37,410 nt of DNA from Pavlovales sp. CCMP2436 (taxonomy: Eukaryota; Haptophyta; Pavlovophyceae; Pavlovales): contig MU631833.1 in assembly GCA_026770615.1 (NCBI GenBank), positions 62,296 to 99,705 on the forward strand. Direction: 5' to 3'. Position 1 is the stretch's first letter; every line of letters begins with the position of its first letter. The position numbers were made by a program, and so were the translations under genes. This document shows, one piece after another, positions 27,301 to 37,343 of this stretch. The notes below the pieces were generated by a model. The model was not told the origin of the DNA. It was given only the letters and a program-made list of their open reading frames with translations, and did not search any database.

Positions 27301-27829
27301 CTACGCCACGGGCGCGGCGGGCGACCCGATGGACACCAAGGCTGGCGACGAGCCGCGGCTCGAGAGCGCGCTGCCGCTGCGCGCCTCGGGGCCGTCCGAG
27401 GACATAGCGGCCGCCACCGCCTCGTTCAAGGCGGGCGCTAACCTGGCCAACGGCGGCGATGTGCCCGGCGCGATCCCACACTACTGCGAGGCGCTCGCCC
27501 GCTTCTCGCGCTGCCTCGAGCAGCAGGTCTGCCTCGTCGGCGTGGCGGACACGCTGTACATCAAGATGCGCCTGCACTCCGTGCTGGGCGAGCGCGGGGT
27601 CGAGTCGGCCGCCGTCGGCCAGTGCACCGCGCGCACCGCCACGCGCCTCCTCACGGCCATATCGGCCAAGCTTCGCCCGAACGACGCGCAGTCGGTCGAG
27701 TACGTGTCCGGCGTGAGCGAGCTGGTGTCGCAGCTCGCCGCCAAGATGCCCGCCATGGGCTCCTTCAGCCAGTGCAGCGCGGACGACTCGGAGGCGTTCT
27801 GCGGCCGGCCGATCAAGATGCAGCTCTGA
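24394..27829 (+). CDS. TMTC-like membrane protein (DUF1736, TPR-type C-terminal region)
   Basis: Two exons: 24394-25500 and 25775-27829, phase 0, donor GTGCGC and acceptor CCTTAG. The joint gives a continuous membrane segment (IVWVWM before, EYIWVCFFPTALSCDWSW after). The ~1,053-residue product matches the TMTC family (protein O-mannosyltransferases of the ER in animals): LYDDKAAVLGSPVV and DFWG, HKSYRPLVTLTYVAN, HPVHVESVQNMVGRAEE, CKETGVTLPVL, ALSCDWSW and KAERVLYLPSLG. An acidic cytosolic N terminus precedes the first membrane helix. After the last helix (~residue 500) a helical region with TPR-like segments (YGPLALVYRMNGDPFKALAT) follows, then a Pro/Ala-rich stretch and a final helical part. 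The start is ATG 24394. The GC content is extreme. Confidence 0.8.
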
Positions 27830-28100
27830 GAGATGCAGCTCTTAGCTAGGACTCCCCTGCTCCAAGCTCCAGGCTTCTCACGAGGGTCGCTCTGGCCTAA
27901 ATTAATTATGAAAGAGACCTAGAACGTTGTACAGTTTAGATCTAGCAACTAGTTGGTTAATTATATATAATTATATGAAAAATATAAATAATTTGTGAGC
28001 AGCTTAATATAATTTATATATGAACTATGCTACTAGGACTAGGCTAGGCGGGAAGACCGCTTTAAACTAGACACCGCCTGACCTGGATCTAGGTGAGTGC
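27830..28100. other. AT-rich convergent spacer between TMTC-like gene and CEP162
   Basis: Very AT-rich at 27950-28025 (ATTATATATAATTATATG). Both neighbouring genes end here, so it should hold their 3' ends. No gene. Confidence 0.5.
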
Positions 28101-31100
28101 TCAGTACCGACCAGTGAAGGCACCACACTGGGCGGCGGCCGCGTCGGGCTGCATCCGGCCGAGCCCGTGGATGAGCCCGTCGAGCTCAGCGCGGAAGCTC
28201 TCCACCTGCAGGTCCTTCAGACGCAGCGCGTTGGAGCACTCCTGCCGCAGTACGAAGAGCTCGACGTCGGCCGCGTGCCGCACGCGCTCGGCCGCGCGCT
28301 CGAGCTGCGCCTCGCGCGTCGCGTGCGAGGCCTCGAGCTCAACAAGCCGGCGCGAGAGCTCCTGCACCGACGCAGGCAGCCGCCGCCCCGACGAGAGCGC
28401 CGCGTCCTTGGCGAGCGAGTCGACGTGGCCGAGCGCGGTGCCCACCTCTTCGCCGAGCTGCGCCGCCATGCGCGCCACCGTCGCGCACACGACGTCCACC
28501 GACGAGTCGGCGAAGGCCGCGTGCATCTCGGAGACGCGCGCGCTCTCGCGCTGCAGCAGCTCGTACCGCTCGTCGCCCGCGTCGAGCTGTGCCAGCAACG
28601 CGGCACGCTCGGCCGCCAGCTCGCGCACCGCCACCGCCTCGCGCGAGGGCGACTCTGCGCAGCCGCCAGCGGTGGCCGGCCGCGCCGACCGCGCTGGCGG
28701 CCGCCGCGCCGCCGTCGCCTGCGCCGCTGCGCCGCCGCCAGCGGCCGCGTGCGTGCTCGCCGCGTGCTGCGCTTCGAGCGCGCGCACCTTCTTGGTGTAG
28801 AAGGCGCGCGTCTCGTTGAGCTGCGCCTCGAGCTCCCGCACGCGCAGGCGCGCGCCGCCTGCCGCGATCGCGGGCGCGAGCTGCTCGTCGAGCTGCGCGA
28901 GCTTGAACTCGTACTCCGCCTTGACCTTCTCGTGCTGCTGGCGCAGCGAGCGGAGCCTGCGCTCGTGCGCGCCCTCCGCCTTGCCTAGCGCGGCGCGCGT
29001 CTCGACCAAGTCCGCCTGCAGCGCGGCCAGCGCCGCCTGCTGCTCGGCGGACGGCCCGGCGGCGCGGATCAGCTCGGCGAGCGTCTCACCGCCGCCGCCG
29101 CCGCCACGCGCGCCGGCGCGCAGCGCCTTGGGCGCGCGGCTGGCGAGCATCTCGCTGAGCTGCTCGACCTGGCCCTCGAGCTTGCGCACGCGCGTGTCCG
29201 CGGCTGCGAGCGCCTCCCCCTCGCGCGCCGGCTGCGCGAGCTCGGCCTCCAGCTGAAGCACGCGCTCGTCCTAGGAGCGTGTGTGTTTGCGGGGGGGGGG
29301 GGGGGGGGGGGGTGAGGGCGCGCGAAAGGAGCAACGGGTGGCGCGGCGAGCGCAGTCCGCACCTTGCGCTGCATCTGGCTGGCGAGGTCGTCGAGGAGCA
29401 GCTGGTTCTCCGCGTACCACGCCAGCCGGCCGCGCAGCTCCAGCAGCTGCGCGTTGAGCAAGCCCGTGGCGGCGCAGTGGCGTGCTTCCGCCTCGGCGAG
29501 CGCGGTGCTCTCGGCGGCGACGATGGAGAAATCGACGCCCAAGAGCTTCTGCTCGAGCTCCTGCGCAGCGCACACGCATTCAGTGCAAGAGCGTGGTGCG
29601 TGCGCGCGCGCGCGGGGGGGAAGGGGGCACGGCGGTGAGCACCAGCCGATCCCGCGCTGCTTGGCCGGGCCCTGTGCGCGGCGAGCGGGCGGCGCGGCGC
29701 GCTCGGGTGCGCGCACCATCTTGGCCAAGCGTAGGCGCGAGATCTCAGCGTGCAGCTCGCTCGCCTGCTGCTGCTCGTGCGCGCTCGGGTCGGTGAGCGC
29801 GTGCCGCTGCGCCTCCGTGAGCTGCCGCTGCCGCTGCCGCGCCGCCTCTGCGCCCAGCTCGCGGTTGGTCGCGACGAGGCGCTCGTTCTCCGCCTGGAAG
29901 CCGCCGATCAGCCGCTCTTGCGCGCGCACGTCCGCCACGAGGAGCGCCGCCTGCTCGGGGCTCAGCTGTAGCTCCGCAACTGCCGAGCCGGTAGCCAGCT
30001 CGGCGCGCCACTCGGCCAGCTGCGCGCGCTCCGCCAGCTCGGCCTCCAGCTGCGACACGCGGCTGCCTAGGCGCGTGCGCTCACGCACCGCCTCGCGCGC
30101 GAGCGCCTCGAGCTTGCGCTCGAGCGCGCGCTTCTCGTGGGCCATCCGCTTGAGCGCCGCCTCCGCCTCGGCCCGCACCCCCACCGCAGGCACGGGCGAC
30201 GGCGCGGGCGACGGCGAGGGCCGCTGCCCGGCGCGCGGCGAGTCGACCGTGGTGCTGGACACGAGCGAGGCGGCGACCGAGGCAGACGCCGCGGAGGCGG
30301 CGGCGGGCGTGCGGGCGGTGAACGGCAAGGCCGGGATGCTTGCCTCGGGGGAGTGCGGCGGCGGCGGCGAGCTCACGCGGCCGTGCGTGCGCGCCCGCTC
30401 GGCGGTCGCCGCCGCCGTCTCGGAGCCGGGGCTCGCGCGACGCACCGGCGAGCCCATATTCATGTCAATCGACGCGCCTAGCGGCGCGGAGGCGAGGCTG
30501 GCTCGGGCGGGCGACGGCACCTCGGCCCCGGCGGAGCTGCGCGCTGACGGCACGCGCGCCTCGGCCTCAGGCAGAGCGCTCGGTGTGGTGGCGGCGCGCC
30601 GCGCGGCGTGCTGCATGAGCGACGGCGAGAATATCGGCCGCTTCAGCGCGGGAGTGGGCAGCGCCGCCTTGTCGCTAGCGGCCGGCGGCGGCGTCGGCTC
30701 GGTGCGCGGCCGCACGCGCGTGGGCGCCGAGGAGAGCTCCGCCGACTGCCGCGCGTTGGGCGAGCTCATGTGCGCGAGCGGCGGGCGTGCAGCGTGGCTC
30801 GGCGGCTCGGATGTCGCGTCGTCGTCGTCGCTGCTGGCCGTGTCCGTGGCCGCGTCCGTCTGCTCCGCCAGCGCGTTGAGCGCGGCGTAGTCGAGCGGGC
30901 CGCCGGCGCGCGACTCGAGTGTGCGGAAGAAGACCTCTTTGGCGCGCTCATCGTCGCTCTCCTCCGCGTCCGAAGACGATGCGCCGCCCTCTCCCGACGA
31001 CACCTCGCGGACGATGTTGCCGACCGAGATGCCGCGGCGGTCGCGGCCGAGCGTCGCACCGGCCTCGCGTGCGGGTGGCCCGGGCGAGCTCGCCTCGTCG

Positions 31101-31390
31101 TCCGACCCCTCGTGGACCGCCTCGGCCGAGCTCACGCGCGTGCGTGTGCGCAGTGAGCGCGGCGTCGCGCCGGCCGACCAGAGCGCGAGCGAGATCTCGT
31201 CCCGCGAGGGCCGCACGACCGGCGTCCGCGGTGGCTCGCGCGCGCTGCTCGAGATCGAGAGGCGCAAGGAGCGGTTCGAGGCGCTAGCGCGCGCGTGCGC
31301 GAGCTCGTCGAACGCCACGCTGCCCGACGAGGCCGCCGGCGAGCCCACGTACGGCTGCGGTCGCGCGGGCGACCGATCGAAGAGACTCAT
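28101..31390 (-). CDS. CEP162: CEP162-like centrosomal / ciliary transition-zone coiled-coil protein
   Basis: Three exons on the minus strand: 31390-29717, 29560-29363 and 29270-28101, all phase 0, with GTGCG donors; total about 1,013 residues. The N-terminal ~400 residues are Ser/Pro/Ala-rich and probably disordered; the rest is coiled coil. Several CEP162 signatures are visible in order: RAQERLIGGFQAENERL, RGRLAWYAENQLLLDD (the 'lqWYAENQeLLd' block) and, at the C terminus, VESFRAELDGLIHGL. CEP162 binds microtubules at the axoneme base and promotes transition-zone assembly, so the host should make flagella. The intron between exons 2 and 3 contains a long G/C homopolymer. The start ATG 31390 faces SPC24 across a 329-bp divergent region. 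Confidence 0.8.
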
Positions 31391-31719
31391 CGCCCCGGCC
31401 GAAGGTACGACGGGCAGACCAACAGCGCTGTTGAAAGCTCCCTTGGTTTCGCGCCTTCGGCTACTGTAACTTTAAATTTTAAGAGCTAAGATTCGAATCG
31501 TATGCATCGAGCGTGGAGAGGGGAGGGGGTACAGACCATCAGCAAAAGGATTACAGTAGCACGGCGGGCCCACGCGGCCGTGCATCAAGCGGCAACGCTC
31601 AGGACCAAAGAACCCAGCGAAGTGCATATTTAAATATTCAAAACTGGCGTTCGACTTGCTCAACGTGCGGGCCCTGGCCGGCGACGGCTCCACCGCCCGC
31701 GACCTGCGTGTGCCCTAGG
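31391..31719. promoter_or_regulatory. Divergent promoter region between CEP162 and SPC24
   Basis: A 329-bp region between two divergent starts, GC-rich at both ends with AT-rich patches (TTTAAATTTTAAGAGC at about 31470 and ATTTAAATATTCAAAA at about 31626). CCCTAG directly before the SPC24 ATG could be a splice acceptor, so an upstream 5' exon is possible. Confidence 0.45.
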
Positions 31720-32421
31720 ATGGTGAAGTATGGCGACACGGAGAGCGTGCTGGACGAGGTGATCCAGCTGTTCACCGGGAGTGAGGACCAGGAGCTGATC
31801 AAGAGCATCCGGCAGCTCGAGCGCGAGAGCAAGAACCTCTCCGAGCGCAAGCAGGCGGAGATCAAGGAGACCATACGAGGTCCGACGCCCGCCCCGCCTT
31901 GATATATGTACGCCCGCGTGCCGTACCAGGCCCGCAGCGTGTGCTCACCGCTCAAGCGTGCCGTGCTCGTCCCACCGCGTGCGCCGCGCCCCGCGGGAGC
32001 AGAGCTAAGTAAACACACCGAGGGACAGCGCGACGAGCTCGCAGCGCCCACCGACACCTCCGAGATCGAGACGCTCAAGGCCAACATCGCAAACGCCGAG
32101 GCGGGCATCGCGCGCATGGAGGGCGAGAACCACGAGCTGGCCGAGAAGCTCGACGGGGTCCGGCAGGCGAAGGCGAGCCTGGCGGAGACCAAGGCGCGGC
32201 TCGCCGAGACCGAGGCGACCGAGGTGCCCCGTCAGCGCCACGCAATCAGCCTGTACGCCAACATCTCAAACATCCGGTGGGACTACTCGGACGAGAGCAA
32301 GGTGAAGGGGTACATCACCAGCACTGCGGGGGGTGGCGACATCCGCTCGTTCGAGCTCGACCCCACCAAGCAGTCCGAAAACTTTATCGTCAACTACCTC
32401 TGGGACAAGATGGCGGCGTGA
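31720..32421 (+). CDS. SPC24: SPC24-like kinetochore protein (Ndc80 complex)
   Basis: Two exons: 31720-31879 and 32003-32421. The donor is GAG|GTCCGA (phase 1) and the acceptor AGCAG|AGCTAAG; the join gives ETIRELSKHTEGQRDEL in a continuous coiled coil. The 192-residue product has the Spc24 plan: short N-terminal helix, coiled coil (ETLKANIANAEAGIARMEGE), then the small globular head with SLYANISNIRWDYSD, VKGYITS, FELDPTKQSENFIVNYLW. This head pairs with Spc25 at the inner-kinetochore side of the Ndc80 complex. Length and head position agree with the family. CCCTAG immediately precedes the ATG, so a further 5' exon cannot be excluded. Confidence 0.82.
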
Positions 32422-32730
32422 TCGAGCGCGGCCTCCATTTGTGGATGGAGTGGGCGCATGCCATGCTGTCGAACCCTGCGTGTACCGGTCTGCACGGGCT
32501 TTACTGTAGCCGCCTTTTCATCGCATTTGCCATGGCTCCGACGACCTGCACAGTGCACATCAGAACTTGTCAGCCGTTTCCCGGCCCTGCGTGACCAGCA
32601 CGCATCTACATTTTCACTGAGTCTATGTTAGTTATGCGAGTTGATGTAGTTTGGAGTTGTTTCATGGTCAAAAGTTAGTTATGTAGCGTCAAACGAAGCA
32701 AAAAAGTCAACGGTGTCGTTCTCAGCGAAG
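32422..32730. other. Intergenic region, no gene seen
   Basis: Moderate GC sequence with AGTTAGTTATG-type repeats near 32620-32685. Probably contains the 3' end of SPC24 and the promoter of the next gene. Confidence 0.45.
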
Positions 32731-34308
32731 ATGGACGCCGCGAGCAAGGCGCTGCTGCTAGAGGAGGGCGCCGAGCCTGCGCCTGCCCGGCGCGATGGTG
32801 TGCGTGTGGCCGCACACCGCCTCGCTCGGCTCGCAGTGACTCTGCTGGCGGTTGCGGCGGTCGCGGTGCTGGCGAGTGGCGCGCTGGAGAAGAGCTTTGC
32901 CAACCCGCGACTCGGCTGGGAGAAGTGGAAGCCGTTCAAGCCGTTCAAGCCCATGAAGTGGGAGCCCATGAAGCCGATGGTCTGGGACGACTTCCCGCCC
33001 ATGGAGCCCATGGCGCCGCTGGTCTGGGATGACTTCCCGCCCATGACGCCCATGCAGCCCATGACGCCCAAGCCGTCCTCGTCCTCATCCTCGTCGGAGA
33101 TGCCGCCGATCGATTGGGACTTGATGGACTCGATGGATGATGACTTCGAGCCCTTCGAGCCTATGAAGTGGGAGCCGATGGTCTTCAAGCCGCCTTTCTC
33201 CGACTTTGAGGGCGCGCTACCGATGCCTGAACTCGACGGCGGCGGCGTGCCCGTGCTGCCCAAAACCGGCTCGCGGCTGCGCTGGGGTCTCGTCGGCACC
33301 TGCTCCACCGCGCGCGACTTTGCAGCCTCGCTGCGCGCGATGGGTTCCAGGTTGGCCGTTGTCGCCGCGGGGGCAGCGTCGCAGGGGGCGGCGTCGCGCG
33401 CGACCGAGTTTGCGCGCGCGTACGGCATCCCGCGGAGTCATGTCAACCTCGAGGCACTCGCTGCAGACGCGACCGTGGACATCGTCTACATCGCAGTGGC
33501 GCCTGAGCTGCAGGCTTCCGCGGCGCAGCTTTTCTTGCGCGCGGGCAAGCACGTGCTGCTCGAGCGGCCGCCGCGTCTCTCGCTGGAGCAGTATGACAAG
33601 CTCGCCGCCCTTGCCGCTGTGAGCGGGAAACTCTTCGTGCTTAACTTGTGGACCCGCTTCTTCCCCGCTGCGCTGTACGCGCAGAACGCGGTCAAGTCGG
33701 GCGGGCAGGGCGCGCTGCTGCGCATGCAGGGCGCCGCGCCCCCGTCCAACGCGGCAACACTGGTGGATATGCTTCAGTACGTCGCAGTATTCCTCGATCC
33801 CGATGGAGAGGGGGACTACTTGGTGCGCACAGCCGGCCAGCTCGCCGCGGCCGGCAGCTCCGAGTTCGCCGTCGGGATCGCGCACGCAGGCGTCAACGCC
33901 ACTTTCTCAGCCTCGGCCGTGACCACCGAGTTCGCGCTCACTCTCTTCTGCTCGCGTGGCCCCGTCACGATCAGCGCGCCCGCCGACGCGCCGAGCGGCG
34001 CGGGCTACACCATCTGCCTCGGCAAGGCGGTGGGCTCCGCGTCGGAGCCATGCGCCGGTGACTCTGCCGTCTCGTCCGGTCAGCTCCAGCAGAGCCTGCC
34101 CACCTACCCCAAATCACTCGTGGCGGGTCGCGGGGTGCAGCACGGGATGGGCTACGTCTACATCGCATCGGCCATCGAGCGCTGTGCCTACACCGCCAGC
34201 TGCACCGAGCTCCAAGAGCTCTCCGTCAAGCAGCAGCGGTTGGTGGTGCGGCTCACGGCTGACGTACTCAGCCGACTCGAGAAGCCCGCGCACGGCCAAG
34301 TCGACTGA
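32731..34308 (+). CDS. Membrane-anchored GFO/IDH/MocA-like oxidoreductase homologue
   Basis: A single exon of 525 residues from ATG 32731. Residues about 31-52 form one hydrophobic helix (RLAVTLLAVAAVAVLASGAL), a likely signal anchor. A lumenal stem follows with Pro/Met/Trp repeats (VWDDFPPM twice, MKWEPM twice) and a Ser run. From about residue 188 there is a GFO/IDH/MocA Rossmann domain: WGLVGTCSTARDFAASL, TEFARAYGIP, VDIVYIAVAPELQ, AGKHVLLERPP, then the C-terminal sheet domain. The usual EKP motif reads ERP, and the 'P..H' after the fourth strand reads PELQ, so catalysis may be altered or lost. Relatives include dihydrodiol and sugar dehydrogenases. The location in the secretory pathway is inferred from the anchor. 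Confidence 0.65.
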   Translation: MDAASKALLLEEGAEPAPARRDGVRVAAHRLARLAVTLLAVAAVAVLASGALEKSFANPRLGWEKWKPFKPFKPMKWEPMKPMVWDDFPPMEPMAPLVWDDFPPMTPMQPMTPKPSSSSSSSEMPPIDWDLMDSMDDDFEPFEPMKWEPMVFKPPFSDFEGALPMPELDGGGVPVLPKTGSRLRWGLVGTCSTARDFAASLRAMGSRLAVVAAGAASQGAASRATEFARAYGIPRSHVNLEALAADATVDIVYIAVAPELQASAAQLFLRAGKHVLLERPPRLSLEQYDKLAALAAVSGKLFVLNLWTRFFPAALYAQNAVKSGGQGALLRMQGAAPPSNAATLVDMLQYVAVFLDPDGEGDYLVRTAGQLAAAGSSEFAVGIAHAGVNATFSASAVTTEFALTLFCSRGPVTISAPADAPSGAGYTICLGKAVGSASEPCAGDSAVSSGQLQQSLPTYPKSLVAGRGVQHGMGYVYIASAIERCAYTASCTELQELSVKQQRLVVRLTADVLSRLEKPAHGQVD

Positions 34309-34621
34309 GCCGTGAGCGCTTCGTGTCCAGTCTTCGGCGTGCGAACGGTGCTGTGCATCTGCGGCCCGCGGTCTGGAGTGTGCTTCGCGGCTTGGGGGCG
34401 CGGCGGAGGCACGCTGTGCCTGGATCGTTGCCGGGCATATTAATTATAATTAATTATGTATATTTATTTATATGAATTAGTATGAAGGGGGACTCCGGGT
34501 CTCCGGCTGGCGATCTGACTCTGGCTGTCTGACAATTCATGTACTGTCTTCTGAAACATACAAAGTTAACTACTACTATTTTAGTATATTCAGAATTCTT
34601 AAAGTCGTGCACTTGAAATTA
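34309..34621. other. Convergent intergenic region
   Basis: AT-rich core (ATTAATTATAATTAATTATG at 34439-34458). It lies between two convergent genes and shows no coding content. Confidence 0.45.
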
Positions 34622-35791
34622 CTATAAAACAGGTGACGTGATCACAACGTCAGTGACGTCACTCACAGTGTTTGCACGTGCCCGTTCGCCCTCTGCGATG
34701 GCAGTCAGCCCCGCGACATAGTCGGGATACGCGTACTCGTAGCCCAGCTCCCGGCGAAGCTTGCCGCCGTCCACGCGCTTGCTCTCCTGTCCGCGTCGCT
34801 GGCTTCGCTCGCAAGCTTCGAGCGGATCATCCAGCACAGGCGGCGGGGCTAGGCTCGCGCCACCGCCGATCAACTCCGCGCAGAATTGCATTACCTCGTT
34901 GCGCGGTGCCGGTCGGAGGTCGGCCAAGTTGTACACGCCGGAGCAGCTCGCTCGCAGCGCCGCCGCGACGGCACCCGCGATGTCGTCCACGTGGACGCGC
35001 GAGGTCGGATTGCCCGCCCCCGCGCCAGTTGCGCCATCGATGCCCTTGCGGCGTAGCGTGTCTAGCGCGGAGCGGCCAGGGCCGTAGATGCCCGCGAGCC
35101 GAAAGATGGCGACGGCGGCGGAGTCGTGGCCAGCGGCGAGAGCGGACCATGCCGCCTCGACGCCAAGGCGCACGCGCACGGGCGCACGCGTTGGTGACGT
35201 CTCGTCGACCCACGCGCCTTGGTGATCCCCGTACACCGACGTGGTGGACAGGTACCCGACCCAGCGCAGTTGGCCTGAGCGGATGCGCTCCCCCAGCAGC
35301 ACACCGGCGTCCTGGAGGACGGGGTCGGCAGATGCGCCCGGCGGGAGCGTTGGCGGAATCGTCGAGAGCACATGCGTCGCCTCCTCGAGGGCCGCGCGCC
35401 CATCCGCCGAGAGGCCATTCTCGTCGAAGGTCACGACCCGGATCCCGCCCGCGCCTTGCGCTGCTGACGCCAGCGACGTGCGTCGGCAGCTCCCGACGAC
35501 GTCGCAGCCTGACGCGGCCAGCACGCGGGCAGTCGCGGTGCCGGTGTAGCCCAGGCCAAAGATGAAGACGAGTGGCCGCTGCAGCAGCGTGGCATTGCCC
35601 TCATCCTCCCCCCCCTCCAGCTCGAGGGCAGCCACGTTAGACATGACGATGTTGCTGCCCGGGCGCGCGCACACCGGCGCCGTGAGCCGAGACGCGTGCG
35701 CGCGCGATCGGGCCATCGGGCCGTGCCCAAAGTTTAGCGGCGCTGCGCCCGCGAGGAAGAGCAGCAGCAGCAGCATGGCCCGGTGCATCAT
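34622..35791 (-). CDS. YeeZ-like NAD(P)-binding SDR-family protein with N-terminal targeting peptide
   Basis: A single exon of 389 residues from ATG 35791 (MMHRAMLLLLLFLAGA). This hydrophobic start reads as a signal peptide, followed by an Arg/Ser/Ala-rich stretch, as in bipartite plastid leaders of algae with secondary plastids. An upstream in-frame ATG (35869) would bury the signal and is less likely. The mature part is an extended atypical SDR: FGLGYTGTATAR (nucleotide-binding GxGxxG at 79-84), VGYLSTTSVYGDHQGAWVDE, FRLAGIYGPGRSALDTL, SRVHVDDIAGAV and GVYNLADLRPAPRNEV. These agree with the bacterial YeeZ group, whose substrate is not known to me. Stop TAG. Confidence 0.72.
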   Translation of the reverse strand: MMHRAMLLLLLFLAGAAPLNFGHGPMARSRAHASRLTAPVCARPGSNIVMSNVAALELEGGEDEGNATLLQRPLVFIFGLGYTGTATARVLAASGCDVVGSCRRTSLASAAQGAGGIRVVTFDENGLSADGRAALEEATHVLSTIPPTLPPGASADPVLQDAGVLLGERIRSGQLRWVGYLSTTSVYGDHQGAWVDETSPTRAPVRVRLGVEAAWSALAAGHDSAAVAIFRLAGIYGPGRSALDTLRRKGIDGATGAGAGNPTSRVHVDDIAGAVAAALRASCSGVYNLADLRPAPRNEVMQFCAELIGGGASLAPPPVLDDPLEACERSQRRGQESKRVDGGKLRRELGYEYAYPDYVAGLTAIAEGERARANTVSDVTDVVITSPVL

Positions 35792-36087
35792 CGCGCCGAG
35801 CTCGAGGCCTGACCGGTCGAGACCAGATATGCTATATCTAGTGGCCCGTAATTGGGGGCAGGACCCCAATTACGGGCTTTCAGGGGGGCAGGAAATAGAT
35901 CCCAGGTTTATAAGATTGACAAGCTGATCATTCACATTGATCAAGGTCGGAAGGGTTTAGTTACTCTAAGTATATAGAGTTAGACTGAGTCTAACTCTAT
36001 ATAATTTATTCTGCTCGAGTTCTCTCATCGTCGTCGGTCGGTTCTACTACATCTGCGCGCGGCTGCCAGCTCCACGGGGCGCGCGAG

Positions 36088-36122
<35 letters not shown>

Positions 36123-36210
36123 AGTTGATTTTATCAATTATAAAAATAGAGGGGCCTAGATCGCAGGCTAGGCCCTGACACTAGGAGGAAGTCGGAACTC
36201 GAGTGAGACA
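35792..36210. other. Intergenic region with two perfect hairpins and an AT microsatellite
   Basis: A 14-bp perfect inverted repeat (GCCCGTAATTGGGG, loop of 6) is at 35844-35877, and a 15-bp one (TATATAGAGTTAGAC, loop TGA) at 35971-36003. (AT)n is at 36091-36118. Upstream of the SDR gene and downstream of the Era gene; no coding content. Confidence 0.7.
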
Positions 36211-37326
36211 TCAGCGCAGGTATCCGAACTGCTTGAGGAGCATGTCGTCCGCGCGCCAGTTCTTGCTCACCTTGATCTGCAGCCGGAGGTCGACGCGCTT
36301 GCCGAAGAAGCGGTAGAGGTCGCGCTGCGCGCCCTCCGTGAGCTTCTTGACCCCGGAGCCCTTGTGCCCGATCAAGATGCCCTTTTGCGAGTCGCGCATC
36401 ACGTGCACGGTCGCTTCGGCCTTGATCTTGTTGTCGCTCTCCACAAAGGCCGTCACCTCCACCTCGCACGAGTAAGGCACCTCGTCGTCAAACTGCGCGA
36501 AGATTTGCGCGCGCACAAACTCGGCGGCGAAGAACTTCTCGGGCCTGTCGGAGAGCTGCGTCTTGTCGAAGTAGGGCTGGTGCAGCGGCAGCAGCTCGAG
36601 CAGCCGCGCCTTGAGCTCGGGCAGCCCGTTGCCCTCCTTTGCCGAGAGCTCGAACATCTCTGCGCCGGGCAGCTGCGCCGACCACCACGCGAGGATCGAC
36701 GTCACGTTCATGGCCATGGGCTGGGGAAAGCTCGGCTTCTCCTCCTCCTCCTCGCCGTAGGCATCGTAGGCGTCGTACACCTCGGGCACGCCCCCGGCGG
36801 CGGCCCGCGCGGCGCGCTCGCGCGCGCGCATGGAGTAGGGCTTGGGCACACCGGGGGGCAGTGGCTTGCCGAGCAGGTCCACCTTATTGATCAGCATCAG
36901 CACGGGCACCTCCGCGCTGCGCACGCGCGCGAGCATCTTCTCGTCGCGGAAGCCTTCCTCGAGCACGTCTGTGATGAAGAGAATCACGTCGGCGTCCTCG
37001 ATGGCGCAGCGCACGGCGCCCATCATCCCCTCGTGCAGCTTGTAGGAGGGCTTCACCACGCCCGGCGTGTCCGAGTACACGATCTGCCACTCGTCCTCGT
37101 TGGCGATCCCCATGATCCGTTGGCGCGTCGTCGACGCCTTTGGCGTGCAGATGCTCAGGTTCTCGCCGAGCAGCGCGTTCATCAGCGTCGACTTGCCCAC
37201 GTTGGGGCTGCCCACGATGCTCACGAAGCCGGCGCGGTGGTTCGCGGGGGCCGGAGCGGACATCGGACCGAGCGCGGCGAGCATCGCCTCGAGCTTGGGG
37301 TCGGGCGCGACGTTCTCCTCCTCCAA
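36211..37326 (-). CDS. ERA: Era-type GTPase, 5' end not in the sequence (organellar ribosome assembly)
   Basis: At least 371 codons, with a clear Era: G1 GSPNVGKST (residues 39-47), the TTRQRI switch I region, G3 YSDTPGVVK, G4 NKVDLLGK, and a C-terminal KH domain with GHKGSGVKKLTEGAQRDL and the closing LQIKVSKNWR. Era binds the 3' end of small-subunit rRNA and acts in ribosome assembly; in eukaryotes it works in mitochondria or plastids. An acidic, Ala/Arg-rich insert of about 45 residues (DAYDAYGEEEEEKPSF) sits between G4 and the rest of the G domain. No ATG opens the frame: it continues in Glu codons into the poly-C run at 37344, so the targeting peptide is missing. Confidence 0.85.
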   Translation of the reverse strand: MEEENVAPDPKLEAMLAALGPMSAPAPANHRAGFVSIVGSPNVGKSTLMNALLGENLSICTPKASTTRQRIMGIANEDEWQIVYSDTPGVVKPSYKLHEGMMGAVRCAIEDADVILFITDVLEEGFRDEKMLARVRSAEVPVLMLINKVDLLGKPLPPGVPKPYSMRARERAARAAAGGVPEVYDAYDAYGEEEEEKPSFPQPMAMNVTSILAWWSAQLPGAEMFELSAKEGNGLPELKARLLELLPLHQPYFDKTQLSDRPEKFFAAEFVRAQIFAQFDDEVPYSCEVEVTAFVESDNKIKAEATVHVMRDSQKGILIGHKGSGVKKLTEGAQRDLYRFFGKRVDLRLQIKVSKNWRADDMLLKQFGYLR

Positions 37327-37342
37327 TACCTCCTCCTCCTCC

Positions 37343-37343
<1 letters not shown>

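Noticed and set aside
36211..37326. Bacterial contamination at the Era gene
   Set aside because: Composition, the acidic insert and the neighbouring eukaryotic genes fit a nuclear gene for an organellar protein.
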